Origin: Clusia tigrina
Lineage: Eukaryota; Arthropoda; Insecta; Diptera; Clusiidae
Assembly (NCBI GenBank): GCA_920105625.2
Contig: OV050032.1
Location: 108,546,542 to 108,610,541 of the forward strand
Direction of reading: 5' to 3'
DNA: 64,000 nt
The notes below the pieces were generated by a model. The model was given only the letters and a program-made list of their open reading frames with translations. It did not search any database and had not been told where the DNA came from. Position 1 is the stretch's first letter. Each line of letters starts with the position of its first letter. This document shows positions 11,601 through 24,650 of the stretch, piece by piece. The translations under genes and the position numbers were made by a program.

Positions 11601-13375
11601 GTTTTATGACGCTCCAGTAAATAGTTACAAGCATTTGTATGTTGCAAACTTTGATTGGTGTAGGACGTACCGTATAGAAGTTAGTGCCATTTGAAGTTTT
11701 ATCAGTGTTTGATTTAGGACTCTAGGGTAGCATAGCTTTGAGCCATGGCCTAAATTGACAAGAGGCTCGAGTACTTTATTGTTACAAAATTTCAAGGTTT
11801 TATGACGCTCCAGTAAAAAGTTACAAGCATTTGTATGTTGCAAAGTTTGATTGGTGTAGGACGTACCGTATAGAAGTTAGGGCCATTTGAAGTTTTCTCA
11901 GTGTTTGATTTGGGACTCTAGGGTAGCATAGCTTTGAGCGATGGCTTAAATTGACAAGAGGCTCGGGTACTTTATTGTTACAAAATTTCAAGGTTTTATG
12001 ACGCTCCAGTAAAAAGTTACAAGCATTTGTATGTTGCAAACTTTGATAGGTGTAGGATGTACCGTGAAGAAGTTAGGGGCGTTTGAAGTTTTATCAGTGT
12101 TTGATTTGGGACTCAAGGGTAGCGTAGCTTTGAGCGATGGCTTAAATTGACAAGAGGCTCGGGTACTTTATTGTTACAAAATTTCAAGGTTTTATGACGC
12201 TCCAGTAAAAAGTTACAAGCATTTGTATGTTGCAAACTTTGATAGGTGTAGGACGTACCGTAAAGAAGTTAGGGGCGTTTGAAGTTTTATCAGTGTTTGA
12301 TTGGGACTCAAGGGTAGCATAGCTTTGAGCGATGGCTTAAATTGACAAGAGGCTCGAGTGCTTCATTGTTACAAAATTTCAAGGTTTTATGACGCTCCAG
12401 TAAAAAGTTACAAGCATTTGTATGTTGCAAACTTTGATAGGTGTAGGACGTACCGTAAAGAAGTTAGGGGCGTTTGAAGTTTTATCAGTGTTTGATTTGG
12501 GACTCTAGGGTAGCATAGCTTTGAGCGATGGCTTAAATTGACAAGAGGCTCGGGTACTTTATTGTTACAAAATTTTAAGGTTATATGACGCTCCAGTAAA
12601 AAGTTACAAGCATTTGTATGTTGCAAACTTTGATAGGTGTAGGACGTACCGTGAAGAAGTTAGGGGCGTTTGAAGTTTTATCAGTGTTTGATTTGGGACT
12701 CAAGGGTAGCATAGCTTTGAGCGATGGCTTAAATTGACAAGAGGCTCGGGTACTTTATTGTTACCAAATTTCAAGGTTTTATGACGCTCCAGTAAAAAGT
12801 TACAAGCATTTGTATGTTGCAAACTTTGATAGGTGTAGGACGTACCGTAAAGAAGTTAGGGCCATTTGAAGTTTTATCAGTGTTTGATTTGGGACTCTAG
12901 GGTAGCTTAGCTTTGAGCGATGGCTTAAATTGACAAGAGGCTCGGGTACTTTATTGTTACAAAATTTCAAGGTTTTATGACGTTCCAGTAAAAAGTTACA
13001 AGCATTTGTATGTTGCAAACTTTGATAGGTGTAGGACGTACCGTAAAGAAGTTAGGGGCGTTTGAAGTTTTAGCAGTGTTTGATTTGGGACTCAAGGGTA
13101 GCATAGCTGTGTGCGATAGCTCAAATTGACAAGAGACTCGGGTACTTTATTGTTACAAAATTTCAAGGTTTTATGACGCTCTAGTAAAAAGTTACAAGCA
13201 TTTGTATGTTGCAAACTTTGATAGGTGTAGGACGTACCGTAAAGAAGTTAGGGCCATTTGAAGTTTTATCAGTGTTTGATTTGGGACTCAAGGGTAGCAT
13301 AGCTTTGAGCGATGGCCTAAATTGACAAGAGGCTCGAGTACTTCATTGTTACAAAATTTCAATGTTTTATGACGC
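8675..13375 (+). repeat. 24-monomer duplication (4701 bp), copy 1
   Basis: This is the longest duplicated block seen; it matches 13376 onward at a constant 4701 bp (24 units minus 3 bp). The left edge lies where 8663-8672 (TAAGGTTATATG) stops matching 13364-13373. Shared private states include one-base losses in GATTTGGACTC (9950, 14651), GATTGGGAC (12300, 17001) and GCATTGTGTG (9087, 13788). I noticed only about six substitutions between the copies, four of them within 48 bp at 8990-9037. Confidence 0.88.
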
Positions 13376-16300
13376 TCCAGTAAAAAGTTACAAGCATTTG
13401 TATGTTGCAAACTTTGATAGGTGTAGGACGTACCGTAAAGAAGTTAGGGCCATTTGAAGTTTTATCAGTGTTTGATTTGGGACTCAAGGGTAGCATAGCT
13501 TTGAGCGATAGCTTAAATTGACAAGAGGCTCGAGTACTTTATTGTTACAAAATTTCAAGGTTTTATGACGCTCCAGTAAAAAGTTACAAGCATTTGTATG
13601 TTGCAAACTTTGATAAGTGTAGGACGTACCGTGAAGAAGTTAGGGGCGTTTGAAGTTTTATCAGTGTTTGATTTGGGACTCAAGGGTAGCGTAGCTTTGA
13701 GCGATGGCCTAAATTGACAAGAGGCTCGAGTACTTTACTGTTACAAAATTTCAAGGTTTTATGACGCTCCAGTAAAAAGTTACAAGCATTGTGTGTTGCA
13801 AACTTTGATAGGTGTAGGACGTACCGTAAAGAAGTTAGGGGCGTTTGAAGTTTTATCAGTGTTTGATTTGGGACTCTAGGGTAGCATAGCTTTGAGCGAT
13901 GGCCTAAATTGACAAGAGGCTCGAGTACTTCATTGTTACAAAATTTCAATGTTTTATGACGCTCCAGTAAAAAGTTACAAGCATTTGTATGTTGCAAACT
14001 TTGATAGGTGTAGGACGTACAGTATAGAAGTTAGGGCCATTTGAAGTTTTATCAGTGTTTGATTTGGGACTCAAGGTTAGCATAGCTTTGAGCGATGGCT
14101 TAAATTTACAAGAGGCTCGAGTACTTTATTGTTACAAAGTTTCAAGATTTTATGACGCTCCAGTAAAAAGTTACAAGGATTTGTATGTTGCAAACTTTGA
14201 TAGGTGTAGGACGTACCGTAAAGAAGTTAGGGCCATTTGAAGTTTTATCAGTGTTTGATTTGGGACTCTAGGGTAGAATAGCTTTGAGCGATAGCTTAAA
14301 TTGACAAGAGGCTCGAGTACTTTACTGTTACAAAATTTCAAGGTTTTATGACGCTCCAGTAAAAAGTTACAAGCATTTGTATGTTGCAAACTTTGATTGG
14401 TGTAGGACGTACCGTATAGAAGTTAGTGCCATTTGAAGTTTTATCAGTGTTTGATTTAGGACTCTAGGGTAGCATAGCCTTGAGCGATGGCCTAAATTGA
14501 CAAGAGGCTCGAGTACTTTATTGTTACAAAATTTCAAGGTTTTATGACGCTCCAGTAAAAAGTTACAAGCATTTGTATGTTGCAAACTTTGATAGGTGTA
14601 GGACGTACCGTAAAGAAGTTAGGGGCGTTTGAAGTTTTATCAGTGTTTGATTTGGACTCAAGGGTAGCATAGCTTTGAGCGATGGCTTAAATTGACAAGA
14701 GGCTCGAGTACTTCATTGTTACAAAATTTCAAGGTTTTATGACGCTCCAGTGAAAAGTTACAAGCATTTGTATGTTGCAAACTTTGATAGGTGTAGGACG
14801 TACCGTAAAGAAGTTAGGGCCATTTGAAGTTTTATCAGTGTTTGATTTGGGACTCTAGGGTAGCTTAGCTTTGAGCGATGGCTTAAATTGACAAGAGGCT
14901 CGGGTACTTTATTGTTACAAAATTTCAAGGTTTTATGACGCTCCAGTAAAAAGTTACAAGCATTTGTATGTTGCAAACTTTGATAGGTGTAGGACGTACC
15001 GTAAAGAAGTTAGGGGCGTTTGAAGTTTTAGCAGTGTTTGATTTGGGACTCAAGGGTAGCATAGCTGTGTGCGATAGCTCAAATTGACAAGAGACTCGGG
15101 TACTTTATTGTTACAAAATTTCAAGGTTTTATGACGCTCTAGTAAAAAGTTACAAGCATTTGTATGTTGCAAACTTTGATAGGTGTAGGACGTACCGTAA
15201 AGAAGTTAGGGCCATTTGAAGTTTTATCAGTGTTTGATTTGGGACTCAAGGGTAGCATAGCTTTGAGCGATGGCCTAAATTGACAAGAGGCTCGAGTACT
15301 TCATTGTTACAAAATTTCAATGTTTTATGACGCTCCAGTAAAAAGTTACAAGCATTTGTATGTTGCAAACTTTGATAGGTGTAGGACGTACCGTAAAGAA
15401 GTTAGGGCCATTTGAAGTTTTATCAGTGTTTGATTTGGGACTCAAGGTTAGCATAGCTTTGAGCGATGGCTTAAATTTACAAGAGGCTCGAGTACTTTAT
15501 TGTTACAAAGTTTCAAGATTTTATGACGCTCCAGTAAAAAGTAACAAGCATTTGTATGTTGCAAACTTTGATAGGTGTAGGACGTACCGTAAAGAAGTTA
15601 GGGCCATTTGAAGTTTTATCAGTGTTTGATTTGGGACTCAAGGGTAGCATAGCTTTGAGCGATGGCCTAAATTGACAAGAGGCTCGAGTACTTTACTGTT
15701 ACAAAATTTCAAGGTTTTATGACGCTCCAGTAAAAAGTTACAAGCATTTGTATGTTGCAAACTATGATTGGTGTAGGACGTACCGTATAGAAGTTAGTGC
15801 CATTTGAAGTTTTATCAGTGTTTGATTTAGGACTCTAGGGCAGCATAGCCTTGAGCGATGGCCTAAATTGACAAGAGGCTCGAGTACTTTATTGTTACAA
15901 AATTTCAAGGTTTTATGACGCTCCAGTAAAAAGTTACAAGCATTTGTATGTTGCAAAGTTTGATTGGTGTAGGACGTACCGTAAAGAAGTTAGGGCCATT
16001 TGAAGTTTTATCAGTGTTTGATTTGGGACTCTAGGGTAGCATAGCTTTGAGCGATGGCTTAAATTGACAAGAGGCTCGGGTACTTTATTGTTACAAAATT
16101 TCAAGGTTTTATGACGCTCCAGTAAAAAGTTACAAGCATTTGTATGTTGCAAACTTTGATAGGTGTAGGACGTACCGTAAAGAAGTTAGGGGCGTTTGAA
16201 GTTTTATCACTGTTTGATTTGGGACTCAAGGGTAGCATAGCTTTGAGCGATGGCCTGAATTGACAAGAGGCTCGAGTACTTTATTGTTACAAAATTTCAA

Positions 16301-18208
16301 GGTTTTATGACGCTCCAGTAAATAGTTACAAGCATTTGTATGTTGCAAACTTTGATTGGTGTAGGACGTACCGTATAGAAGTTAGTGCCATTTGAAGTTT
16401 TATCAGTGTTTGATTTAGGACTCTAGGGTAGCATAGCTTTGAGCCATGGCCTAAATTGACAAGAGGCTCGAGTACTTTATTGTTACAAAATTTCAAGGTT
16501 TTATGACGCTCCAGTAAAAAGTTACAAGCATTTGTATGTTGCAAAGTTTGATTGGTGTAGGACGTACCGTATAGAAGTTAGGGCCATTTGAAGTTTTCTC
16601 AGTGTTTGATTTGGGACTCTAGGGTAGCATAGCTTTGAGCGATGGCTTAAATTGACAAGAGGCTCGGGTACTTTATTGTTACAAAATTTCAAGGTTTTAT
16701 GACGCTCCAGTAAAAAGTTACAAGCATTTGTATGTTGCAAACTTTGATAGGTGTAGGATGTACCGTGAAGAAGTTAGGGGCGTTTGAAGTTTTATCAGTG
16801 TTTGATTTGGGACTCAAGGGTAGCGTAGCTTTGAGCGATGGCTTAAATTGACAAGAGGCTCGGGTACTTTATTGTTACAAAATTTCAAGGTTTTATGACG
16901 CTCCAGTAAAAAGTTACAAGCATTTGTATGTTGCAAACTTTGATAGGTGTAGGACGTACCGTAAAGAAGTTAGGGGCGTTTGAAGTTTTATCAGTGTTTG
17001 ATTGGGACTCAAGGGTAGCATAGCTTTGAGCGATGGCTTAAATTGACAAGAGGCTCGAGTGCTTCATTGTTACAAAATTTCAAGGTTTTATGACGCTCCA
17101 GTAAAAAGTTACAAGCATTTGTATGTTGCAAACTTTGATAGGTGTAGGACGTACCGTAAAGAAGTTAGGGGCGTTTGAAGTTTTATCAGTGTTTGATTTG
17201 GGACTCTAGGGTAGCATAGCTTTGAGCGATGGCTTAAATTGACAAGAGGCTCGGGTACTTTATTGTTACAAAATTTTAAGGTTATATGACGCTCCAGTAA
17301 AAAGTTACAAGCATTTGTATGTTGCAAACTTTGATAGGTGTAGGACGTACCGTGAAGAAGTTAGGGGCGTTTGAAGTTTTATCAGTGTTTGATTTGGGAC
17401 TCAAGGGTAGCATAGCTTTGAGCGATGGCTTAAATTGACAAGAGGCTCGGGTACTTTATTGTTACCAAATTTCAAGGTTTTATGACGCTCCAGTAAAAAG
17501 TTACAAGCATTTGTATGTTGCAAACTTTGATAGGTGTAGGACGTACCGTAAAGAAGTTAGGGCCATTTGAAGTTTTATCAGTGTTTGATTTGGGACTCTA
17601 GGGTAGCTTAGCTTTGAGCGATGGCTTAAATTGACAAGAGGCTCGGGTACTTTATTGTTACAAAATTTCAAGGTTTTATGACGTTCCAGTAAAAAGTTAC
17701 AAGCATTTGTATGTTGCAAACTTTGATAGGTGTAGGACGTACCGTAAAGAAGTTAGGGGCGTTTGAAGTTTTAGCAGTGTTTGATTTGGGACTCAAGGGT
17801 AGCATAGCTGTGTGCGATAGCTCAAATTGACAAGAGACTCGGGTACTTTATTGTTACAAAATTTCAAGGTTTTATGACGCTCTAGTAAAAAGTTACAAGC
17901 ATTTGTATGTTGCAAACTTTGATAGGTGTAGGACGTACCGTAAAGAAGTTAGGGCCATTTGAAGTTTTATCAGTGTTTGATTTGGGACTCAAGGGTAGCA
18001 TAGCTTTGAGCGATGGCCTAAATTGACAAGAGGCTCGAGTACTTCATTGTTACAAAATTTCAATGTTTTATGACGCTCCAGTAAAAAGTTACAAGCATTT
18101 GTATGTTGCAAACTTTGATAGGTGTAGGACGTACCGTAAAGAAGTTAGGGCCATTTGAAGTTTTATCAGTGTTTGATTTGGGACTCAAGGGTAGCATAGC
18201 TTTGAGCG
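13376..18208 (+). repeat. 24-monomer duplication (4701 bp), copy 2
   Basis: This block follows copy 1 without a break. Matching continues to about 18208, where TTAAATTTAC replaces the copy-1 state, so the true right edge lies between about 18077 and 18208. Its last kilobase is also part of the 3135-bp duplication that follows, so the segment near 12.4-13.4 kb exists in three versions (12.4, 17.1 and 20.2 kb). Confidence 0.88.
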
Positions 18209-19725
18209 ATGGCTTAAATTTACAAGAGGCTCGAGTACTTTATTGTTACAAAGTTTCAAGGTTTTATGACGCTCCAGTAAAAAGTAAGAAGCATTTGTAT
18301 GTTGCAAACTTTGATAGGTGTAGGACGTACCGTAAAGAAGTTAGGGCCATTTGAAGTTTTATCAGTGTTTGATTTGGGACTCAAGGGTAGCGTAGCTTTG
18401 AGCGATGGCCTAAATTGACAAGAGGCTCGAGTACTTTACTGTTACAAAATTTCAAGGTTTTATGACGCTCCAGTAAAAAGTTACAAGCATTTGTATGTTG
18501 CAAACTTTGATTGGTGTAGGACGTACCGTATAGAAGTTAGTGCCATTTGAAGTTTTATCAGTGTTTGATTTAGGACTCTAGGGTAGCATAGCTTTGAGCG
18601 ATGGCCTAAATTGACAAGAGGCTCGAGTACTTTATTGTTACAAAATTTCAAGGTTTTATGACGCTCCAGTAAAAAGTTACAAGCATTTGTATGTTGCAAA
18701 GTTTGATTGGTATAGGACGTACCGTAAAGAAGTTAGGGCCATTTGAAGTTTTATCAGTGTTTGATCTGGGACTCTAGGGTAGCATAGCTTTGAGCGATGG
18801 CTTAAATTGACAAGAGGCTCGGGTACTTTATTGTTACAAAATTTCAAGGTTTTATGACGCTCCAGTAAAAAGTTACAAGCATTTGTATGTTGCAAACTTT
18901 GATAGGTGTAGGACGTACCGTAAAGAAGTTAGGGGCGTTTGAAGTTTTATCAGTGTTTGATTTGGGACTCAAGGGTAGCATAGCTTTGAGCGATGGCCTA
19001 AATTGACAAGAGGCTCGAGTACTTTATTGTTACAAAATTTCAAGGTTTTATGACGCTCCAGTAAAAAGTTACAAGCATTTGTATGTTGCAAACTTTGATT
19101 GGTGTAGGACGTACCGTATAGAAGTTAGTGCCATTTGAAGTTTTATCAGTGTTTGATTTTGGACTCTAGGGTAGCATAGCTTTGAGCGATGGCCTAAATT
19201 GACAAGAGGCTCGGGTACTTTATTGTTACAAAATTTCAAGGTTTTATGACGCTCCAGTAAAAAGTTACAAGCATTTGTATGTTGCAAAGTTTGATTGATG
19301 TAGGACGTACCGTATAGAAGTTAGGGCCATTTGAAGTTTTATCAGTGTTTGATTTGGGACTCTAGGGTAGCATAGCTTTGAGCGATGGCTTAAATTGACA
19401 AGAGGCTCGGGTACTTTATTGTTACAAAATTTCAAGGTTTTATGACGCTCCAGTAAAAAGTTACAAGCATTTGTATGTTGCAAACTTTGATAGGTGTAGG
19501 ATGTACCGTGAAGAAGTTAGGGGCGTTTAAAGTTTTATCAGTGTTTGATTTGGGACTCAAGGGTAGCGTAGCTTTGAGCGATGGCTTAAATTGACAAGAG
19601 GCTCGGGTACTTTATTGTTACAAAATTTCAAGGTTTTATGACGCTCCAGTAAAAAGTTACAAGCATTTGTATGTTGCAAACTTTGATAGGTGTAGGACGT
19701 ACCGTAAAGAAGTTAGGGGCGTTTG
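17075..19725 (+). repeat. 16-monomer duplication (3135 bp), copy 1
   Basis: It matches 20210-22860 at an offset of 3135 bp. Shared rare states include GATTGGTATAGG (18711 and 21846), GATCTGGG (18764 and 21899) and GATTGATGTAGG (near 19291 and 22426). Matching stops at GTTTGATGTTTTATCAGGG near 19725, a variant absent from the second copy. Confidence 0.82.
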
Positions 19726-20120
19726 ATGTTTTATCAGGGTTTGAATTGGGACTCAAGGGTAGCATAGCTTTGAGCGATGGCTTAAATTGACAAGAGGCTC
19801 GGGTACTTTATTGTTACAAAATTTCAAGGTTTTATGACGCTCCAGTAAAAAGTTACAAGCATTTGACTTTTGCAAACTTTGATAGGTGTAGGACGTACCG
19901 TAAAGAAGTTAGGGGCGTTTGATGTTTTATCAGGGTTTGAATTGGGACTCAAGGGTAGCATAGCTTTGAGCGATGGCTTAAATTGACAAGAGGCTCGAGT
20001 GCTTCATTGTTACAAAATTTCAAGGTTTTATGACGCTCCAGTAAAAAGTTACAAGCATTTGTCTTTTGCAAACTTTGATAGGTGTAGGACGTACCGTAAA
20101 GAAGTTAGGGGCGTTTGAAG
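19716..20120 (+). repeat. One-monomer duplication with private variants
   Basis: GTTTGATGTTTTATCAGGG followed by TTGAATTGGG occurs near 19722 and again 196 bp later near 19918. Both monomers then carry a CTTTTGCAAAC state (ATTTGACTTTTGC near 19861, ATTTGTCTTTTGC near 20059) instead of GTATGTTGCAAAC. The related copies near 23640 and 26388 have one such monomer with TATCAGTG. This suggests duplication of a single monomer after the block formed. Confidence 0.7.
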
Positions 20121-20209
20121 TTTTATCAGTGTTTGATTGGGACTCAAGGGTAGCATAGATTTGAGCGATGGCCTAACTTGACAAGAGGCTCGAGTACTTT
20201 ATTGTTACA

Positions 20210-22860
20210 AAATTTCAAGGTTTTATGACGCTCCAGTAAAAAGTTACAAGCATTTGTATGTTGCAAACTTTGATAGGTGTAGGACGTACCGTAAAGAAGT
20301 TAGGGGCGTTTGAAGTTTTATCAGTGTTTGATTTGGGACTCTAGGGTAGCATAGCTTTGAGCGATGGCTTAAATTGACAAGAGGCTCGGGTACTTTATTG
20401 TTACAAAATTTTAAGGTTATATGACGCTCCAGTAAAAAGTTACAAGCATTTGTATGTTGCAAACTTTGATAGGTGTAGGACGTACCGTGAAGAAGTTAGG
20501 GGCGTTTGAAGTTTTATCAGTGTTTGATTTGGGACTCAAGGGTAGCATAGCTTTGAGCGATGGCTTAAATTGACAAGAGGCTCGGGTACTTTATTGTTAC
20601 CAAATTTCAAGGTTTTATGACGCTCCAGTAAAAAGTTACAAGCATTTGTATGTTGCAAACTTTGATAGGTGTAGGACGTACCGTAAAGAAGTTAGGGCCA
20701 TTTGAAGTTTTATCAGTGTTTGATTTGGGACTCTAGGGTAGCTTAGCTTTGAGCGATGGCTTAAATTGACAAGAGGCTCGGGTACTTTATTGTTACAAAA
20801 TTTCAAGGTTTTATGACGCTCCAGTAAAAAGTTACAAGCATTTGTATGTTGCAAACTTTGATAGGTGTAGGACGTACCGTAAAGAAGTTAGGGGCGTTTG
20901 AAGTTTTAGCAGTGTTTGATTTGGGACTCAAGGGTAGCATAGCTGTGTGCGATAGCTCAAATTGACAAGAGACTCGGGTACTTTATTGTTACAAAATTTC
21001 AAGGTTTTATGACGCTCTAGTAAAAAGTTACAAGCATTTGTATGTTGCAAACTTTGATAGGTGTAGGACGTACCGTAAAGAAGTTAGGGCCATTTGAAGT
21101 TTTATCAGTGTTTGATTTGGGACTCAAGGGTAGCATAGCTTTGAGCGATGGCCTAAATTGACAAGAGGCTCGAGTACTTCATTGTTACAAAATTTCAATG
21201 TTTTATGACGCTCCAGTAAAAAGTTACAAGCATTTGTATGTTGCAAACTTTGATAGGTGTAGGACGTACCGTAAAGAAGTTAGGGCCATTTGAAGTTTTA
21301 TCAGTGTTTGATTTGGGACTCAAGGTTAGCATAGCTTTGAGCGATGGCTTAAATTTACAAGAGGCTCGAGTACTTTATTGTTACAAAGTTTCAAGGTTTT
21401 ATGACGCTCCAGTAAAAAGTAAGAAGCATTTGTATGTTGCAAACTTTGATAGGTGTAGGACGTACCGTAAAGAAGTTAGGGCCATTTGAAGTTTTATCAG
21501 TGTTTGATTTGGGACTCAAGGGTAGCATAGCTTTGAGCGATGGCCTAAATTTACAAGAGGCTCGAGTACTTTACTGTTACAAAATTTCAAGGTTTTATGA
21601 CGCTCCAGTAAAAAGTTACAAGCATTTGTATGTTGCAAACTTTGATTGGTGTAGGACGTACCGTATAGAAGTTAGTGCCATTTGAAGTTTTATCAGTGTT
21701 TGATTTAGGACTCTAGGGTAGCATAGCTTTGAGCGATGGCCTAAATTGACAAGAGGCTCGAGTACTTTATTGTTACAAAATTTCAAGGTTTTATGACGCT
21801 CCAGTAAAAAGTTACAAGCATTTGTATGTTGCAAAGTTTGATTGGTATAGGACGTACCGTAAAGAAGTTAGGGCCATTTGAAGTTTTATCAGTGTTTGAT
21901 CTGGGACTCTAGGGTAGCATAGCTTTGAGCGATGGCTTAAATTGACAAGAGGCTCGGGTACTTTATTGTTACAAAATTTCAAGGTTTTATGACGCTCCAG
22001 TAAAAAGTTACAAGCATTTGTATGTTGCAAACTTTGATAGGTGTAGGACGTACCGTAAAGAAGTTAGGGGCGTTTGAAGTTTTATCAGTGTTTGATTTGG
22101 GACTCAAGGGTAGCATAGCTTTGAGCGATGGCCTAAATTGACAAGAGGCTCGAGTACTTTATTGTTACAAAATTTCAAGGTTTTATGACGCTCCAGTAAA
22201 AAGTTACAAGCATTTGTATGTTGCAAACTTTGATTGGTGTAGGACGTACCGTATAGAAGTTAGTGCCATTTGAAGTTTTATCAGTGTTTGATTTAGGACT
22301 CTAGGGTAGCATAGCTTTGAGCGATGGCCTAAATTGACAAGAGGCTCGAGTACTTTATTGTTACAAAATTTCAAGGTTTTATGACGCTCCAGTAAAAAGT
22401 TACAAGCATTTGTATGTTGCAAAGTTTGATTGATGTAGGACGTACCGTATAGAAGTTAGGGCCATTTGAAGTTTTATCAGTGTTTGATTTGGGACTCTAG
22501 GGTAGCATAGCTTTGAGCGATGGCTTAAATTGACAAGAGGCTCGGGTACTTTATTGTTACAAAATTTCAAGGTTTTATGACGCTCCAGTAAAAAGTTACA
22601 AGCATTTGTATGTTGCAAACTTTGATAGGTGTAGGATGTACCGTGAAGAAGTTAGGGGCGTTTAAAGTTTTATCAGTGTTTGATTTGGGACTCAAGGGTA
22701 GCGTAGCTTTGAGCGATGGCTTAAATTGACAAGAGGCTCGGGTACTTTATTGTTACAAAATTTCAAGGTTTTATGACGCTCCAGTAAAAAGTTGCAAGCA
22801 TTTGTATGTTGCAAACTTTGATAGGTGTAGGACGTACCGTAAAGAAGTTAGGGGCGTTTG
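20210..22860 (+). repeat. 16-monomer duplication (3135 bp), copy 2
   Basis: Only about 2.65 kb of the expected 3.1 kb still matches. The interval 19.73-20.2 kb between the copies has been altered later, in part by a one-monomer duplication. Small differences from copy 1 include GTTGCAAGC against GTTACAAGC near 22793, and TAAATTTACAAG near 21547 where copy 1 has TAAATTGACAAG. Confidence 0.8.
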
Positions 22861-24650
22861 AAGTTTTATCAGTGTTTAATTTGGGACTCAAGGGTAGCAT
22901 AGCTTTGAGCGATGGCCTAAATTGACAAGAGGCTCGAGTACTTTATTGTTACAAAATTTCAAGGTTTTATGACGCTCCAGTAAAAAGTTACAAGCATTTG
23001 TATGTTGCAAACTTTGATTGGTGTAGGACGTACCGTATAGAAGTTAGTGCCATTTGAAGTTTTATCAGTGTTTGATTTAGGACTCTAGGGTAGCATAGCT
23101 TTGAGCGATGGCCTAAATTGACAAGAGGCTCGAGTACTTTAATGTTACAAAATTTCAAGGTTTTATGACGCTCCAGTAAAAAGTTACAAGCATTTGTATG
23201 TTGCAAAGTTTGATTGATGTAGGACGTACCGTATAGAAGTTAGGGCCATTTGAAGTTTTATCAGTGTTTGATTTGGGACTCTAGGGTAGCATAGCTTTGA
23301 GCGATGGCTTAAATTGACAAGAGGCTCGGGTACTTTATTGTTACAAAATTTCAAGGTTTTATGACGCTCCAGTAAAAAGTTACAAGCATTTGTATGTTGC
23401 AAACTTTGATAGGTGTAGGATGTACCGTGAAGAAGTTAGGGGCGTTTAAAGTTTTATCAGTGTTTGATTTGGGACTCAAGGGTACCGTAGCTTTGAGCGA
23501 TGGCTTAAATTGACAAGAGGCTCGGGTACTTTATTGTTACAAAATTTCAAGGTTTTATGACGCTCCAGTAAAAAGTTACAAGCATTTGTATGTTGCAAAC
23601 TTTGATAGGTGTAGGACGTACCGTAAAGAAGTTAGGGGCGTTTGATGTTTTATCAGTGTTTGAATTGGGACTCAAGGGTAGCATAGCTTTGAGCGATGGC
23701 TTAAATTGACAAGAGGCTCGAGTGCTTCATTGTTACAAAATTTCAAGGTTTTATGACGCTCCAGTAAAAAGTTACAAGCATTTGTCTTTTGCAAACTTTG
23801 ATAGGTGTAGGACGTACCGTAAAGAAGTTAGGGGCGTTTGAAGTTTTATCAGTGTTTGATTTGGGACTCAAGGGTAGCATAGATTTGAGCGATGGCCTAA
23901 CTTGACAAGAGGCTCGAGTACTTTTTTGTTACAAAATTTCAAGGTTTTATGACGCTCCAGTAAAAAGTTACAAGCATTTGTATGTTGCAAACTTTGATAG
24001 GTGTAGGACGTACCGTAAAGAAGTTAGGGGCGTTTGAAGTTTTATCAGTGTTTGATTTGGGACTCTAGGGTAGCATAGCTTTGAGCGATGGCTTAAATTG
24101 ACAAGAGGCTCGGGTACTTTATTGTTACAAAATTTTAAGGTTATATGACGCTCCAGTAAAAAGTTACAAGCATTTGTATGTTGCAAACTTTGATAGGTGT
24201 AGGACGTACCGTGAAGAAGTTAGGGGCGTTTGAAGTTTTATCAGTGTTTGATTTGGGACTCTAGGGTAGCATAGCTTTGAGCGATGGCTTAAATTGACAA
24301 GAGGCTCGGGTACTTTATTGTTACCAAATTTCAAGGTTTTATGACGCTCCAGTAAAAAGTTACAAGCATTTGTATGTTGCAAACTTTGATACGTGTAGGA
24401 CGTACCGTAAAGAAGTTAGGGGCGTTTGAAGTTTTATCAGTGTTTGGTTTGGGACTCTAGGGTAGCATAGCTTTGAGCGATAGCTTAAATTGACAAGAGG
24501 CTCGAGTACTTTATTGTTACAAAATTTCAAGGTTTTATGACGCTCCAGTAAAAAGTTACAAGCATTTGTATGTTGCAAACTTTGATAGGTGTAGGACGTA
24601 CCGTAAAGAAAATTAGGGCCATTTGAAGTTTTATCAGTGTTTGATTTGGG
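22590..24650 (+). repeat. 14-monomer-spaced duplication (2745 bp), copy 1
   Basis: It pairs with 25335-27395. Markers shared by both copies are TTTAATGTTACAAAATTTC (near 23138 and 25883), GGATGTACCGTGAAG (23417 and 26162), GTCTTTTGC (23785 and 26530), TAGATTTGAGCG (23880 and 26630) and TTAAGGTTATATG. Private differences include GGGTACCG near 23484 and CTTTTTTGTTAC near 23923 in this copy. Confidence 0.8.
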
